DNA of 13,335 nucleotides from an uncultured Spirochaetaceae bacterium (GTDB lineage: Bacteria; Spirochaetota; Spirochaetia; Treponematales; Treponemataceae): the NCBI GenBank assembly GCA_937875245.1, contig CALNCH010000318.1, positions 1 through 13,335 of the forward strand, given 5' to 3'. Below, piece by piece: positions 1 through 7,801 of this stretch. Under the pieces are notes generated by a model. That model was not told the origin of the DNA. It did not search any database and saw only the letters and a program-made list of their open reading frames with translations. The stretch's first letter is position 1, and every line of letters starts with the position of its first letter. The position numbers were made by a program, and so were the translations under genes.

Positions 1-1
1 A

Positions 2-73
2 AAAAAAACAAAACCAAAATCCATTGAAAAAGCAATTCCTTTTGAAATAGAAAAAGAGGAAGACAAGCTATAG
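2..73 (+). CDS. 3' end of an unidentified charged protein (partial)
   Basis: An open frame enters from the left edge and stops at the TAG at 71-73. It reads KKTKPKSIEKAI followed by PFEIEKEEDKL, a lysine- and glutamate-rich tail typical of a bacterial C-terminus. Only 23 codons are visible and no domain can be named. The gene would converge on the minus-strand membrane protein that follows, with 44 bases between the two stop codons. The tail could be chance, because the stretch is A-rich and such DNA readily encodes Lys/Glu. Confidence 0.4.
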   Translation, partial: KKTKPKSIEKAIPFEIEKEEDKL

Positions 74-91
74 TTGCAAAAAATAACAGGG

Positions 92-117
92 ATGGTGAAA
101 TATGATTTTCATACCAT
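92..117. terminator. Weak hairpin between convergent genes
   Basis: ATGGT plus GAAA (92-100) pairs with TTTC plus ACCAT (107-117), with a two-base bulge at 111-112 and a six-base loop. It lies between two convergent stop codons, where a shared terminator is expected. The nearest minus-strand T-run lies several bases beyond the stem, so a classical terminator is not clear. Confidence 0.25.
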
Positions 118-642
118 TTAGAGATTTTCATGTAATACCTCAACTTTCTTAAACCACTGAGATTTTGACATAAAAAAGCTACCTGCAAGCCCTAACAATA
201 TTCCTGTAATAGTCCCATTTACTAACAAGACTGGGGCCACATAAGAAATTGCTTCACCAAATAAAATATACTTAGAAAGTAATATTTGCATGCCACTATT
301 TGCAATAGAACCTGCTAAACTTATTCCTACAGGAGAAATATTTTTTTTGCTTATGCGAGAAAAAGCAAACATTGTTATTCCACTAGAAAAAGAACCTAAT
401 AGAGAAAAGAGAAAAATGTAAGAGAAAAAGGAACCGGTGACAAAACCTTGAGCAATTACTTTTAATAGAACTAAAAAGAAAATACTTTTAGCATCTAACA
501 AGTATAAAGCAATAAGGATAGGTAAATTAGCTAACCCTAACCTCATAAAAGGTAAAGGTTTGGGAATCACATATTCAATAGTTGACAAAAAAAGACACAA
601 TGCACCTAAGAATGCAATTAGTCTGGATTTTTCTTGGTTCAT
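118..642 (-). CDS. Gx transporter / HepS-I-like membrane protein
   Basis: A 174-residue, strongly hydrophobic protein with about five or six membrane segments (roughly residues 7-25, 36-50, 53-76, 77-95, 104-123 and 132-158). Residues 27-46, PKPLPFMRLGLANLPILIAL, match the signature of the family named both Gx transporter and heptaprenyl diphosphate synthase component I (Pfam Hpre_diP_synt_I). The family role is unsettled; an ECF-like substrate-binding membrane protein or a prenyl-related function has been proposed. The ATG at 640-642 has no good Shine-Dalgarno, but a consensus promoter sits just upstream inside the end of the GH94 gene. It is therefore probably not functionally tied to the sugar locus, despite only 25 bases separating the two genes. 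Confidence 0.75.
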   Translation of the reverse strand: MNQEKSRLIAFLGALCLFLSTIEYVIPKPLPFMRLGLANLPILIALYLLDAKSIFFLVLLKVIAQGFVTGSFFSYIFLFSLLGSFSSGITMFAFSRISKKNISPVGISLAGSIANSGMQILLSKYILFGEAISYVAPVLLVNGTITGILLGLAGSFFMSKSQWFKKVEVLHENL

Positions 643-655
643 AATAGGAAGACCT

Positions 656-684
656 ATTATATTTCATTCATTTGTGGTCGTCAA
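656..684 (-). promoter_or_regulatory. Promoter of the Gx-family gene
   Basis: Read on the minus strand, TTGACG (684-679) and TATAAT (661-656) are separated by 17 bases. Both boxes are near-perfect sigma-70 elements. The -35 box lies inside the last codons of the GH94 gene. Only 13 bases separate the -10 box from the ATG, giving a leader of about six bases. Confidence 0.65.
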
Positions 685-2782
685 TGATGAATTGGTTTAG
701 AATAAGGGTAACCCAGTTAATAGTCCCGGTTAACCAAGGTACTCCTCCTTCACCTTTTTTCTCTTTATAAAATCCACCATTATAGAAGTTCACTAACACA
801 TATGGTTCTGCTTTTGTTTTTTTCCAATCCTTTGCAAAGGGCAAAATTTTATCCAAAATGCGCCACCCATCTTTTTTACGATCCAACATAAAAAGTGCAT
901 AAAAGGCTGCGGCATGATTATAAATTGCAAAGTTTTCTGCCATACCAGGGGCAAGGGCAGACAAATTTCCGGTAACAGGAGTATAAACGCTATATCCTGG
1001 ATTTACTTTTAACAATCCAATTTCAGTTTCTAATTTTTCCAACATTGTATTGATTGCCACTGTACCAATGTCAATAGAATCAGAAGTATGTTTATACATA
1101 CCACTAATAATAAACCAAGCTTGAGGCAATAAGAAAACCCTTCCATCAGAATTTCGCTGTTCGGTGTCTCCTATAACTGTCCCATTTTCTGTAACAGCTC
1201 TGGCAAACCATTGATTATTCCAAAAGTTCATAACTCCAGAATACAGTTTCTCTTTTTCTGAGGGAATATTTGTATAGGACACAGGACTAGTGCTTTCTAC
1301 TTTCAGTCCCAAGCTGTTTTGAAGATCTTCGGCAAAACTTAAAGCCCAGTATGCTATTTGGTTTAAGAATACACTTCCACCATTTACGCCTGGACCAGAT
1401 AAAGCATCATTCCAATCTCCAACACCCATTTTTATTAAGAGATCTTCTTGATATTGTAAAGCATACTCAATACCTTTAATTCCATGTTCCCATAACGTGC
1501 TTTTTGTATCACTATCTTGCCAAATTGCAGTTTCAGTATAAATAGAATTGTCATGGGTACATTCTTGATAGGTATGTAGTGCTCCTAAAATCCAAAAAGG
1601 TAGATCTCGAAAGTCTCTTTCATCATTAGCTCCACCTTCTGTATTCCATTGTCTTAAACATCTTCCGGAAGAATATTGGCGAGTACATAAATCAATAAGT
1701 AATTCTTTTGCTTTTTCTGGTTCATAGTAACATAAGGCCATAGCATCTTGGGCTACATCTCGAAATCCTCTAAAAGTTCCTCGAACCATACCTAAGGATT
1801 GTTGATACACTTGATAACCCATAAAAGTATTGGCCCAGTCTGCAAACTGTTCTCTGGAAGTGCTTGAAAAAGAAGTGTTTAATTTTTCAGCTGGATACCT
1901 TTCCAATCGATTTGACCATAATTTTCTAATAGCTAGTAATTCTTCTTCAATATTTTTTACAGAAGAAAATCGAGTTTTAGCTTCTTTGACAAAATCTCTT
2001 CCGATTTTGGAATTATAAGCACCAGTAATAAAACCTAATGCCACACTCTGATTTGGTTGCAGTTCTAATTCATATTGGTAAGATGCAATATAGGGGTCTC
2101 CACCACTCATAGCATTTGAAACGGTGTTTTGTACCACCGCATCTGGTTTTGCCCAATCCCCACCACCATAAAATCGTTTCAAACTGGTTTCAAAACCGGT
2201 AGGAATAACTAAGGGTGCACAAAATCCTGTGGTATTATCTCCACTGCCTCGTCGTTCAAAATATAGGGTAAAATCTTCATCAACTTGGGAATCGGTATAC
2301 CAGCTATAATACACTTGATCAACACCAAAAGAGTTGTACAGTAAAAACTCTATTTCAGGAAACACCGTACAGGTAACTTTTTTAGATTGGGTGTTGGTAA
2401 CTTTTAGGAGTTGTAATTCAAAAGCCCCTTCTCGAGGAACAAAAACAGTATTTTCAACTTGAATACCCTTTTTTGAAGAAATCCAGGAAGTAGCTCCGGG
2501 TTCATGTAAGCATTTATAGGAATCAAGTTCGGTACAAGAAGGTGCATAGGAGGGATTCCAAACTTCACCCTCTGAAGATACATAAACGTATCTACCTTTT
2601 ATAGGTGCAAAAAAATCATAATTTGTTACTGCAACTCGAGGGGCTTCCAAGGTAGTTGCGTAGCCATCTGCTAAGTGAGAAATCTTTATACCATATTGGG
2701 CATTTGAAATGTAATTATACCAGCTTCTATTACGCTGAGGGGTTTCCAATAAAAACCCCTTATTATTTAATGTGTAATCCAT
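668..2782 (-). CDS. GH94 family disaccharide phosphorylase
   Basis: Predicted cytoplasmic inverting phosphorylase (704 residues, no signal peptide) that splits a beta-linked disaccharide with phosphate into a sugar-1-phosphate and a free sugar. Residues 1-260 are the beta-sandwich N-terminal domain. The rest is the (alpha/alpha)6 barrel with GFRDVAQDAMAL (339-350), the GVGDWNDALSG loop (453-463, general acid D459 by analogy with chitobiose and cellobiose phosphorylases), the ENFAIYNH segment (616-623) and WLTGTINW (683-690, phosphate-site region). It is about 100 residues shorter than characterised cellobiose and chitobiose phosphorylases. The acceptor-side ENFAIYNH differs from their ENxGxFxH, so the substrate is open. 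N,N'-diacetylchitobiose, cellobiose or a mixed disaccharide are all possible. There is no Shine-Dalgarno and the promoter lies against the ATG. The upstream GH20 gene is 70 bases away. Confidence 0.85.
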   Translation of the reverse strand: MDYTLNNKGFLLETPQRNRSWYNYISNAQYGIKISHLADGYATTLEAPRVAVTNYDFFAPIKGRYVYVSSEGEVWNPSYAPSCTELDSYKCLHEPGATSWISSKKGIQVENTVFVPREGAFELQLLKVTNTQSKKVTCTVFPEIEFLLYNSFGVDQVYYSWYTDSQVDEDFTLYFERRGSGDNTTGFCAPLVIPTGFETSLKRFYGGGDWAKPDAVVQNTVSNAMSGGDPYIASYQYELELQPNQSVALGFITGAYNSKIGRDFVKEAKTRFSSVKNIEEELLAIRKLWSNRLERYPAEKLNTSFSSTSREQFADWANTFMGYQVYQQSLGMVRGTFRGFRDVAQDAMALCYYEPEKAKELLIDLCTRQYSSGRCLRQWNTEGGANDERDFRDLPFWILGALHTYQECTHDNSIYTETAIWQDSDTKSTLWEHGIKGIEYALQYQEDLLIKMGVGDWNDALSGPGVNGGSVFLNQIAYWALSFAEDLQNSLGLKVESTSPVSYTNIPSEKEKLYSGVMNFWNNQWFARAVTENGTVIGDTEQRNSDGRVFLLPQAWFIISGMYKHTSDSIDIGTVAINTMLEKLETEIGLLKVNPGYSVYTPVTGNLSALAPGMAENFAIYNHAAAFYALFMLDRKKDGWRILDKILPFAKDWKKTKAEPYVLVNFYNGGFYKEKKGEGGVPWLTGTINWVTLILNQFIIDDHK

Positions 2783-2790
2783 GAAAAAAC

Positions 2791-2818
2791 AGTATCATCG
2801 AATAAGAAGTTTTGTCAA
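2791..2818 (-). promoter_or_regulatory. Promoter of the GH94 gene
   Basis: On the minus strand, TTGACA (2818-2813, a perfect -35) and GATACT (2796-2791) are 16 bases apart. Only eight bases (GTTTTTTC) separate the -10 box from the ATG, so transcription would start at or beside the A of the start codon. No ribosome binding site can fit. Confidence 0.6.
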
Positions 2819-2841
2819 GTTTGTTTTTTCAGTGTACATAC
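2819..2841 (-). promoter_or_regulatory. Degenerate ROK-type operator upstream of GH94
   Basis: Read on the minus strand this 23-mer begins GTATGTACA and ends AACAAAC. It agrees at 17 of 23 positions, without gaps, with the operator in front of the GH3 gene. The left half is 8/9 conserved; the right half keeps ACAAAC. Its last base touches the -35 TTGACA. It is probably a weaker site for the same regulator, though an accidental AT-rich match is possible. Confidence 0.4.
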
Positions 2842-2852
2842 CTGTATAAGAC

Positions 2853-4391
2853 TTATTCTAAAGGACCATCATAGAAAAGTATATCAAGTTTCTTAAGTCT
2901 CTTTTTGTGAGCAGGTAAACGCTTTGCAAAACTAGCAAAATCTTTTTGGTAACTGGGTAACCATAAAGACTCAGATATTGCACATAATCGAGGAAACAAG
3001 AGATACTCTACTACTCGAGAATAAGGAGTTCCTTCTGTCCAGAAATTTGCTTGTCCACCCAAAACCTTTTCACTCATCTTAGAATCGAAGGATGATGGTA
3101 TAGGAGTATAATCGTAGGAATTTTTTACTGTACAAAGACCTAATCGACCAGGTTCAGCTGGATCATTTATGGGAGAATAATCTAAATAGCAGCCATCTGT
3201 CATTGGAGACATAATGGTTTGCAATCCTCGTTTTGCAGCGATAACCCCTCGTTCTGAACTTTGCCAGGATTGAACAATCATGTTTTCTGGAAGACCAAAA
3301 ACTTCAGTTCCATCCAGAACCTCATCCCATCCAATCGGTGTTTTTCCTAAAGATTGGACTATATTTGCCACTTTTGAAGTGAACCATGCTTGTAATTGAG
3401 TAGAAGAGGCAATATGTTCATCCTTCATTCTTTTTTTACACTTTGGACAATTATCCCAACGTTCCTTAGGGCATTCATCACCACCGATGTGAATGTAAGG
3501 GCCAGGAAAAACTTTACAAACTTGCTCAAAAATAGTTTTTAGAACGTCGAAAACCCTATCGTTTCCTGCACAAAGAACTTCTTTAAAAATACCAAATCGA
3601 TCTTCTACCTCATAAGGGCCACCGGTACAACCTAATTCGGGATATGCAGTTAAAATTGCACTAGCATGACCGGGAACATCTATTTCAGGTATTACTATTA
3701 TATGTCTTTCCCTTGCATATTTGACAACTTCAGTAATATCTTCTTCTGTGTAAAAACCACCAATTTTTACATCTTCCCATGTGGTTTTTGTATCATGTCT
3801 CCAGCCACCTTTTTCTGTTAATTCAGGCAGAGAAGGAATATATAAACGCCAACCTTGATCATCGGTTAAATGCCAATGAAAACGATTTAACTTATGAAAA
3901 GCCATAGTATCTAGAATTTTTTTGATAAAAGAAACAGGGAAAAAATGACGGCTGGTATCTAGCATGAGACCACGCCAAGAAGTAGCAGGATTATCGATAA
4001 TTGAAATGCCTGGAAGTCTACCCTTTCGAGAGCTTAATGCTAACTGTCTTAATGTTTCAAAGGCATAAAAGGCACCAGAGGAATCACTGGCACGAATTTG
4101 AATAAAGGATGAAGTAACACGAAGCTGATACATCTCAGCCATAGGTAAATCAGGTTCTTCTTCCACTTGAATTACACAATTTGGTGGCAGATTATCAGGA
4201 TCTGTATCTTTTGGTGCCGGTGCACATTTAAAACCTGCTTCTGAGAGATGATGGCAAACAAAAACCAACTCATCATAAAAAAAAGAGGGAGCATATACTA
4301 AAGGTGTAATTCCATTAGGAGTAACAAAAGTTATTCCTTTCATAGGTGTAATTGAACTAGGTAGTGGTATTAAATTTTCAAAGTTATTCAT
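2853..4391 (-). CDS. GH20 beta-N-acetylhexosaminidase, cytoplasmic
   Basis: A 512-residue enzyme that removes terminal beta-linked GlcNAc or GalNAc by substrate-assisted catalysis. Residues 5-120 form the small GH20b domain; the TIM barrel follows. Visible marks are SWRGLMLDTSRHF (138-150), FHWHLTDDQGWRL (171-183), PEIDVPGHASA (235-245), the catalytic pair D305-E306 in HIGGDECPKERW (301-312), GWDEVLDG (354-361) and GGQANFWTE (445-453). C307, C315 and C318 form a CX7CX2C cluster seen in related bacterial GH20 enzymes. There is no signal peptide, so it acts on imported oligosaccharides. The NLIPLPSSI start is typical of the family, so the ATG at 4391 is right although it lacks a Shine-Dalgarno. 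It is divergent from the importer operon across 193 bases. Confidence 0.92.
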   Translation of the reverse strand: MNNFENLIPLPSSITPMKGITFVTPNGITPLVYAPSFFYDELVFVCHHLSEAGFKCAPAPKDTDPDNLPPNCVIQVEEEPDLPMAEMYQLRVTSSFIQIRASDSSGAFYAFETLRQLALSSRKGRLPGISIIDNPATSWRGLMLDTSRHFFPVSFIKKILDTMAFHKLNRFHWHLTDDQGWRLYIPSLPELTEKGGWRHDTKTTWEDVKIGGFYTEEDITEVVKYARERHIIVIPEIDVPGHASAILTAYPELGCTGGPYEVEDRFGIFKEVLCAGNDRVFDVLKTIFEQVCKVFPGPYIHIGGDECPKERWDNCPKCKKRMKDEHIASSTQLQAWFTSKVANIVQSLGKTPIGWDEVLDGTEVFGLPENMIVQSWQSSERGVIAAKRGLQTIMSPMTDGCYLDYSPINDPAEPGRLGLCTVKNSYDYTPIPSSFDSKMSEKVLGGQANFWTEGTPYSRVVEYLLFPRLCAISESLWLPSYQKDFASFAKRLPAHKKRLKKLDILFYDGPLE

Positions 4392-4398
4392 AAAAAAA

Positions 4399-4427
4399 AC
4401 TATACTATCTTTTTTTTACTACGTCTA
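4399..4427 (-). promoter_or_regulatory. Promoter of the GH20 gene
   Basis: On the minus strand, TAGACG (4427-4422) and TATAGT (4404-4399) are 17 bases apart. Seven T residues fill the space from the -10 box to the ATG, predicting a start on the A of the start codon. The rest of the 193-base divergent region shows nothing else on this strand. Confidence 0.55.
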
Positions 4428-4512
4428 GTTTGAATTAGTATGATCCATATTTTATTCCAAAATCTCCAATTACTGCATTTTAAAATTACCTCAAATAGTT
4501 AATTTTTTTTTG

Positions 4513-4541
4513 TTGACAGGTAAAAATTCTAATGTTACTAT
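4513..4541 (+). promoter_or_regulatory. Promoter of the importer operon
   Basis: TTGACA (4513-4518), a perfect -35, is 17 bases from TACTAT (4536-4541), a good -10. The expected start near 4548 falls inside the inverted repeat described next. The leader is about 37 bases and contains AAAGGAG (4573-4579), five bases before the ATG. Confidence 0.75.
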
Positions 4542-4543
4542 CT

Positions 4544-4566
4544 GTTTGTACATTGTTCGTACAAAC
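4544..4566. promoter_or_regulatory. ROK-type operator of the importer operon
   Basis: Inverted repeat GTTTGTAC - 7 bases - GTACAAAC, starting two bases after the -10 box and covering the transcription start, a classical repressor position. It is identical at 21 of 23 positions to the site in front of the GH3 gene, and the flank TAA is shared on the right. The ROK repressor encoded between the two targets is the likely binder. The arms resemble the GTTTGT/ACAAAC arms of the Bacillus XylR operator (recalled, not checked). Confidence 0.75.
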
Positions 4567-4584
4567 TAAAACAAAGGAGTTTTT

Positions 4585-5919
4585 ATGAAAAAAACAATTG
4601 CTATTCTTTTAGCTACAATGATGTTTATTTGTGTAATTGTTGTTGGTTGTTCAAAAGAAGCTACAACAGAGGGCAAAATCGTATTAAAGGTGCTTGATTA
4701 TCAAGATTCAACTGCACCTAACGCTTTTGATGATAACCAATATGTCTGGGAAGCTTTTGAAAATGCAAATCCAGATATTATTCTTCAGAGAGAAGTTTTA
4801 TTCAATGAACCTTTTCATCAAAAAACAGCGGCATACGCCGCTTCAGGTAAAATGCCTGACGTTTTTTACACATGGCCAGGAGGACGTTCAACTGCAATCC
4901 ATGAACAAAAACTAGCTAAAGACTTATTACCTCTTCTAAAAAAAGATGGTTTAGTAGAAAACTATTCTGCTGTTACTATGGATCCTGCTAACCAAGCTGG
5001 TGGATACATTGCTGAAATTCCATTCGGTGTTACTTCTTCTCACGTATTATATGTTAATACAGACATTTTAAAGGAATGTGGTTTAGGAATTCCCAAAACC
5101 TATGAAGAGTTAAAAGCTCAGGTTCCTGTATTAAAAGCTAAAGGTTATGAAACTATTCTTATGGCTAATATGGATGACTGGGTAATGCAATCTTGTTTAT
5201 TCTCAATGGTTGTAGGTCGATTTGGTGGAGTAAACTGGGCAAAAGATATAAAAGCTGGAAAAGCCAGTTTTAACGATGATTTTATGGTTTATTCAGTAAA
5301 ATTTATCCAAACGTTGTACAACGATGGAGTACTTGCAAAATCTACATTAGCAACTTCTTACGGAGATGTTGTTGGCCTTTTTGCAACTGGTAAAGGTGCA
5401 TACATGATCGATGGAGATTGGAGAAGTGGAGCATTTATCACAGACCAGTCAACAGGTTCTGCCCTTATTCCTCCTGCAAAACAACAAAGTTCGATTGAAA
5501 TGACAGTATTCCCTGCAATTCCAGTTGAAGTAATTAATGGTTCAAATTCAACTGTTTTAGGTGTTGGTTATGCAATGAGTTCAGCAATCGAAACAGGCTC
5601 TGCAAAAGAAGAAGCTGCTTGGAGACTTATCAAATGGTTAAGTGGTGTTGAAGTTCAACAACGTCGATTAGACACAGGAGCCGCATTCCCTTCCCTTGTT
5701 ACAGGTGTAAAACTTGATCCATCTAAAATGGAACCTTTAATGATTAAGAGAACTGAATTCTACCAGAAAGCTGGCACACCTACTCCTGTTTTTGATGGTG
5801 AATTTGGTGGAGATATTCAGATTGCTTGTAATATGGGACTTCAACAAATGGGCTTAGGGAAAAAAGCACCTAAAGACGTTTGTGCAGACATGCAAAAAGC
5901 ATGGGAAGCATCCAAATAA
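4585..5919 (+). CDS. ABC sugar importer, substrate-binding lipoprotein
   Basis: Extracytoplasmic solute-binding protein of family 1 (MalE/UgpB-like), 444 residues. Residues 1-22 are a lipoprotein signal: MKK, a hydrophobic core and the lipobox VVGC, with C22 as the acylated residue. The loose lipobox suits spirochaetes. Conserved features are the GKMPDVFYTWPGG segment (88-100), PFGVTSSHVLYVNTDIL, the GVG-type motif in NSTVLGVGYAMS, and the C-terminal DGEFGGDIQ region. It delivers an oligosaccharide to the two permeases downstream; the ligand cannot be read from sequence, but the neighbours point to a GlcNAc- or glucose-containing beta-oligosaccharide. It is the first gene of its operon and is followed by a hairpin that should keep its expression above that of the permeases. 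Confidence 0.9.
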   Translation: MKKTIAILLATMMFICVIVVGCSKEATTEGKIVLKVLDYQDSTAPNAFDDNQYVWEAFENANPDIILQREVLFNEPFHQKTAAYAASGKMPDVFYTWPGGRSTAIHEQKLAKDLLPLLKKDGLVENYSAVTMDPANQAGGYIAEIPFGVTSSHVLYVNTDILKECGLGIPKTYEELKAQVPVLKAKGYETILMANMDDWVMQSCLFSMVVGRFGGVNWAKDIKAGKASFNDDFMVYSVKFIQTLYNDGVLAKSTLATSYGDVVGLFATGKGAYMIDGDWRSGAFITDQSTGSALIPPAKQQSSIEMTVFPAIPVEVINGSNSTVLGVGYAMSSAIETGSAKEEAAWRLIKWLSGVEVQQRRLDTGAAFPSLVTGVKLDPSKMEPLMIKRTEFYQKAGTPTPVFDGEFGGDIQIACNMGLQQMGLGKKAPKDVCADMQKAWEASK

Positions 5920-5944
5920 TAATTCACTTAAATAAGTAGTGATT

Positions 5945-5987
5945 AAACAGAACCCTTAGTTTTCGCAGGCATAAGGGTTCTGTTTTT
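5945..5987 (+). terminator. Intra-operon terminator after the binding protein
   Basis: A perfect 14-base stem, AAACAGAACCCTTA (5945-5958) with TAAGGGTTCTGTTT (5972-5985), a 13-base loop and a run of five T residues including the stem end. It lies between the binding-protein and permease genes with no new promoter after it. Partial read-through probably sets a high ratio of binding protein to permease mRNA. Confidence 0.8.
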
Positions 5988-6003
5988 AACACGGAGGACT
6001 AAT

Positions 6004-6903
6004 ATGTTGGACAAATCATCGAAGCGAGAACAAAGGCTCTCCTACTGGATTCTGGTACTACCTGCAGTACTTTTTTATTTTGCAGTAATGACCTTTCCCA
6101 CCTTTTTCTCTGTAATTCTAAGTATGACAAGTTATAAGGGTGGACCATTATGGGGGTCAGATGCGATACACTTTACTGGCTTAAAAAACTATTTTAAAGT
6201 ATTTAACGATCCACTTTTTTATCTTTCATTAAAAAATAACTTATATATTGTATTAGTATCTGTATTAGGACAATTACCACTTGGCTTTGCATTAGCTTAT
6301 ATTCTCTCACGTGGACTAGTAAAAGGTACTGATTTTTTTCAGACTATGATATATCTACCTTGCGTTATTTCTACCGTTGTTATCGGTATTTTATGGCAGT
6401 CTTTTTTTTCAGCTCATGGGGCCTTTCAAGAAATAATCAAGGTTTTTAATCCGTCTTTTCAATGGTCTATGAGTAATCATCCCATTGTTCCAGTGTTGTT
6501 TGTAATGTTATGGATGTATACAGGAACTTATTTAATCATCTTTTTAGCAAACTTGCAAAAAATTGATCCTGCCATAATTGAAGCTTCAAAAATTGATGGA
6601 GCCTCAGAGGGTCAAACCTTACGTTATATTATTTTCCCTTCTCTTTCAGGTGTTTTTGTTACTTCAGCAATTTTAGCTATATCTGGCTCCTTAAAATCCT
6701 TTGATTTAATTTACGTTATGACAGGTGGTGGACCTGCAAAGCAAACTAATGTTTTATCACTGTATATGTTTGATAAAGCTTTTAAGGGAGCTCCCGATTA
6801 TCCTATGGCAAATGCAATTTCTACCATAATGGTTGTCATAAGTTTTGCTTTAATTTTGTTAGTACAAATGGCTGAAAAAAAATATGGTGGAAAGGAGGAC
6901 TAA
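6004..6903 (+). CDS. ABC sugar importer permease 1 (UgpA/MalF type)
   Basis: Inner-membrane subunit of 299 residues with six predicted helices (about 13-42, 78-102, 111-137, 160-186, 208-238 and 269-291). The cytoplasmic EAA loop, which docks the ATPase, runs from E193 to P212 (EASKIDGASEGQTLRYIIFP). The MTGGGPAKQTNVLSLYMF segment (239-256) is typical of family 1 sugar permeases such as UgpA and LacF. GGAGG (5993-5997) lies six bases before the ATG. It pairs with permease 2, whose start lies two bases after this gene's stop. No ATPase gene is present in the window. Confidence 0.92.
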   Translation: MLDKSSKREQRLSYWILVLPAVLFYFAVMTFPTFFSVILSMTSYKGGPLWGSDAIHFTGLKNYFKVFNDPLFYLSLKNNLYIVLVSVLGQLPLGFALAYILSRGLVKGTDFFQTMIYLPCVISTVVIGILWQSFFSAHGAFQEIIKVFNPSFQWSMSNHPIVPVLFVMLWMYTGTYLIIFLANLQKIDPAIIEASKIDGASEGQTLRYIIFPSLSGVFVTSAILAISGSLKSFDLIYVMTGGGPAKQTNVLSLYMFDKAFKGAPDYPMANAISTIMVVISFALILLVQMAEKKYGGKED

Positions 6904-6904
6904 T

Positions 6905-7759
6905 ATGGCAGATGTTCGTGGCTCAAAATCTAAAGGTTCTATAGTTGCAAAATTTATTATGTATACTATTTTGTTGTTCTTTACCGTAATGGCAATATAT
7001 CCCCTTTTATGGCTTTTAATGTCCTCATTTAAGACAACTCAAGAATTTCAATTAACAAGTAAATTAGCCCTTCCAGAAGTTTGGTGGTGGAAAAATTATC
7101 CCGATGCATGGATTAGAGGAAACTTTGGTTCCTTGTTTTTAAATAGCATTATCTATACTGCAGTATCAACTGCAGCTATTGTGTGCTTTTCTTTTGGAGC
7201 AGGTTTTGCTTTTTCGAAAATTCCAAATAAAGCAACTCCTTTTCTACACAAAAGTTTTATTATTGGGGTGCTACTTACACTACAATGTATAATGGTTCCT
7301 CTGTTTTTAATGGTTAGTATGACAGGTTTATATGATACCAGAATCAGTATTCTAATTTGTTATATAGGAGTAGGTATGCCTATGGGAATTTATCTTGCTA
7401 CCGACTATATAAAAAGCATACCAGACTCATTAATCGAATCTGCTAGAATCGATGGTAGCGGTTATCTGCGTATCTTTTTTAAGATTATTATGCCTATGGG
7501 AGCCCCTGTTGGCGTTACCTTAGCAATTCTTACTATTACCGGTACATGGAATGAGTTTATGTTAGTTAATATGCTTTCTTCTAGTGAATCAATTAAATCA
7601 TTACCAGTAGGAATTCAGAAATTTTCTGGAGCTTTGGCTTCTGATTATGGTAAACAGTTTGCAGCCTTAATTATAGGCCTTATCCCTATGTTAGTTTTTT
7701 ACATAATTTTTAGAAAACAAATTACAAAAGGTGTTGCAGCCGGAGCAGTAAAAGGATAA
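6905..7759 (+). CDS. ABC sugar importer permease 2 (UgpE/MalG type)
   Basis: Inner-membrane subunit of 284 residues with six predicted helices and the EAA loop ESARIDGSGYLRIFFKIIMP (178-197). The N-terminal KFIMYTILLFFTVMAIYPLLWLLMSSFK stretch and the central TDYIKSIPDSLIE are typical of the MalG/UgpE/LacG group. The ATG at 6905 is chosen over the in-frame ATG at 6884, because AAAGGAGG (6891-6898) stands at the right distance and falls inside the longer reading. One base separates it from the permease 1 stop, so translation is probably coupled. The preceding GGAGGACTAATATG block is the same as that of permease 1. Confidence 0.92.
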   Translation: MADVRGSKSKGSIVAKFIMYTILLFFTVMAIYPLLWLLMSSFKTTQEFQLTSKLALPEVWWWKNYPDAWIRGNFGSLFLNSIIYTAVSTAAIVCFSFGAGFAFSKIPNKATPFLHKSFIIGVLLTLQCIMVPLFLMVSMTGLYDTRISILICYIGVGMPMGIYLATDYIKSIPDSLIESARIDGSGYLRIFFKIIMPMGAPVGVTLAILTITGTWNEFMLVNMLSSSESIKSLPVGIQKFSGALASDYGKQFAALIIGLIPMLVFYIIFRKQITKGVAAGAVKG

Positions 7760-7801
7760 GAACTTTTATTTTGAACAAAAAAACGATTAAAAAAAGTATT
7801 T

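Noticed and set aside
4428..4450. Possible ROK operator in front of the GH20 -35 box
   Set aside because: It ends in CAAAC directly before the -35, as at GH94, but only 12 of 23 bases match, which is too weak for AT-rich DNA.
5312..5323. Palindrome CGTTGTACAACG resembling the ROK operator core
   Set aside because: It lies deep in the binding-protein gene, encodes an ordinary TLYND stretch and lacks the outer GTTT/AAAC arms.
6884..6904. Earlier in-frame ATG for permease 2
   Set aside because: It would translate the AAAGGAGG ribosome binding site and overlap the permease 1 stop; the ATG at 6905 is well placed.
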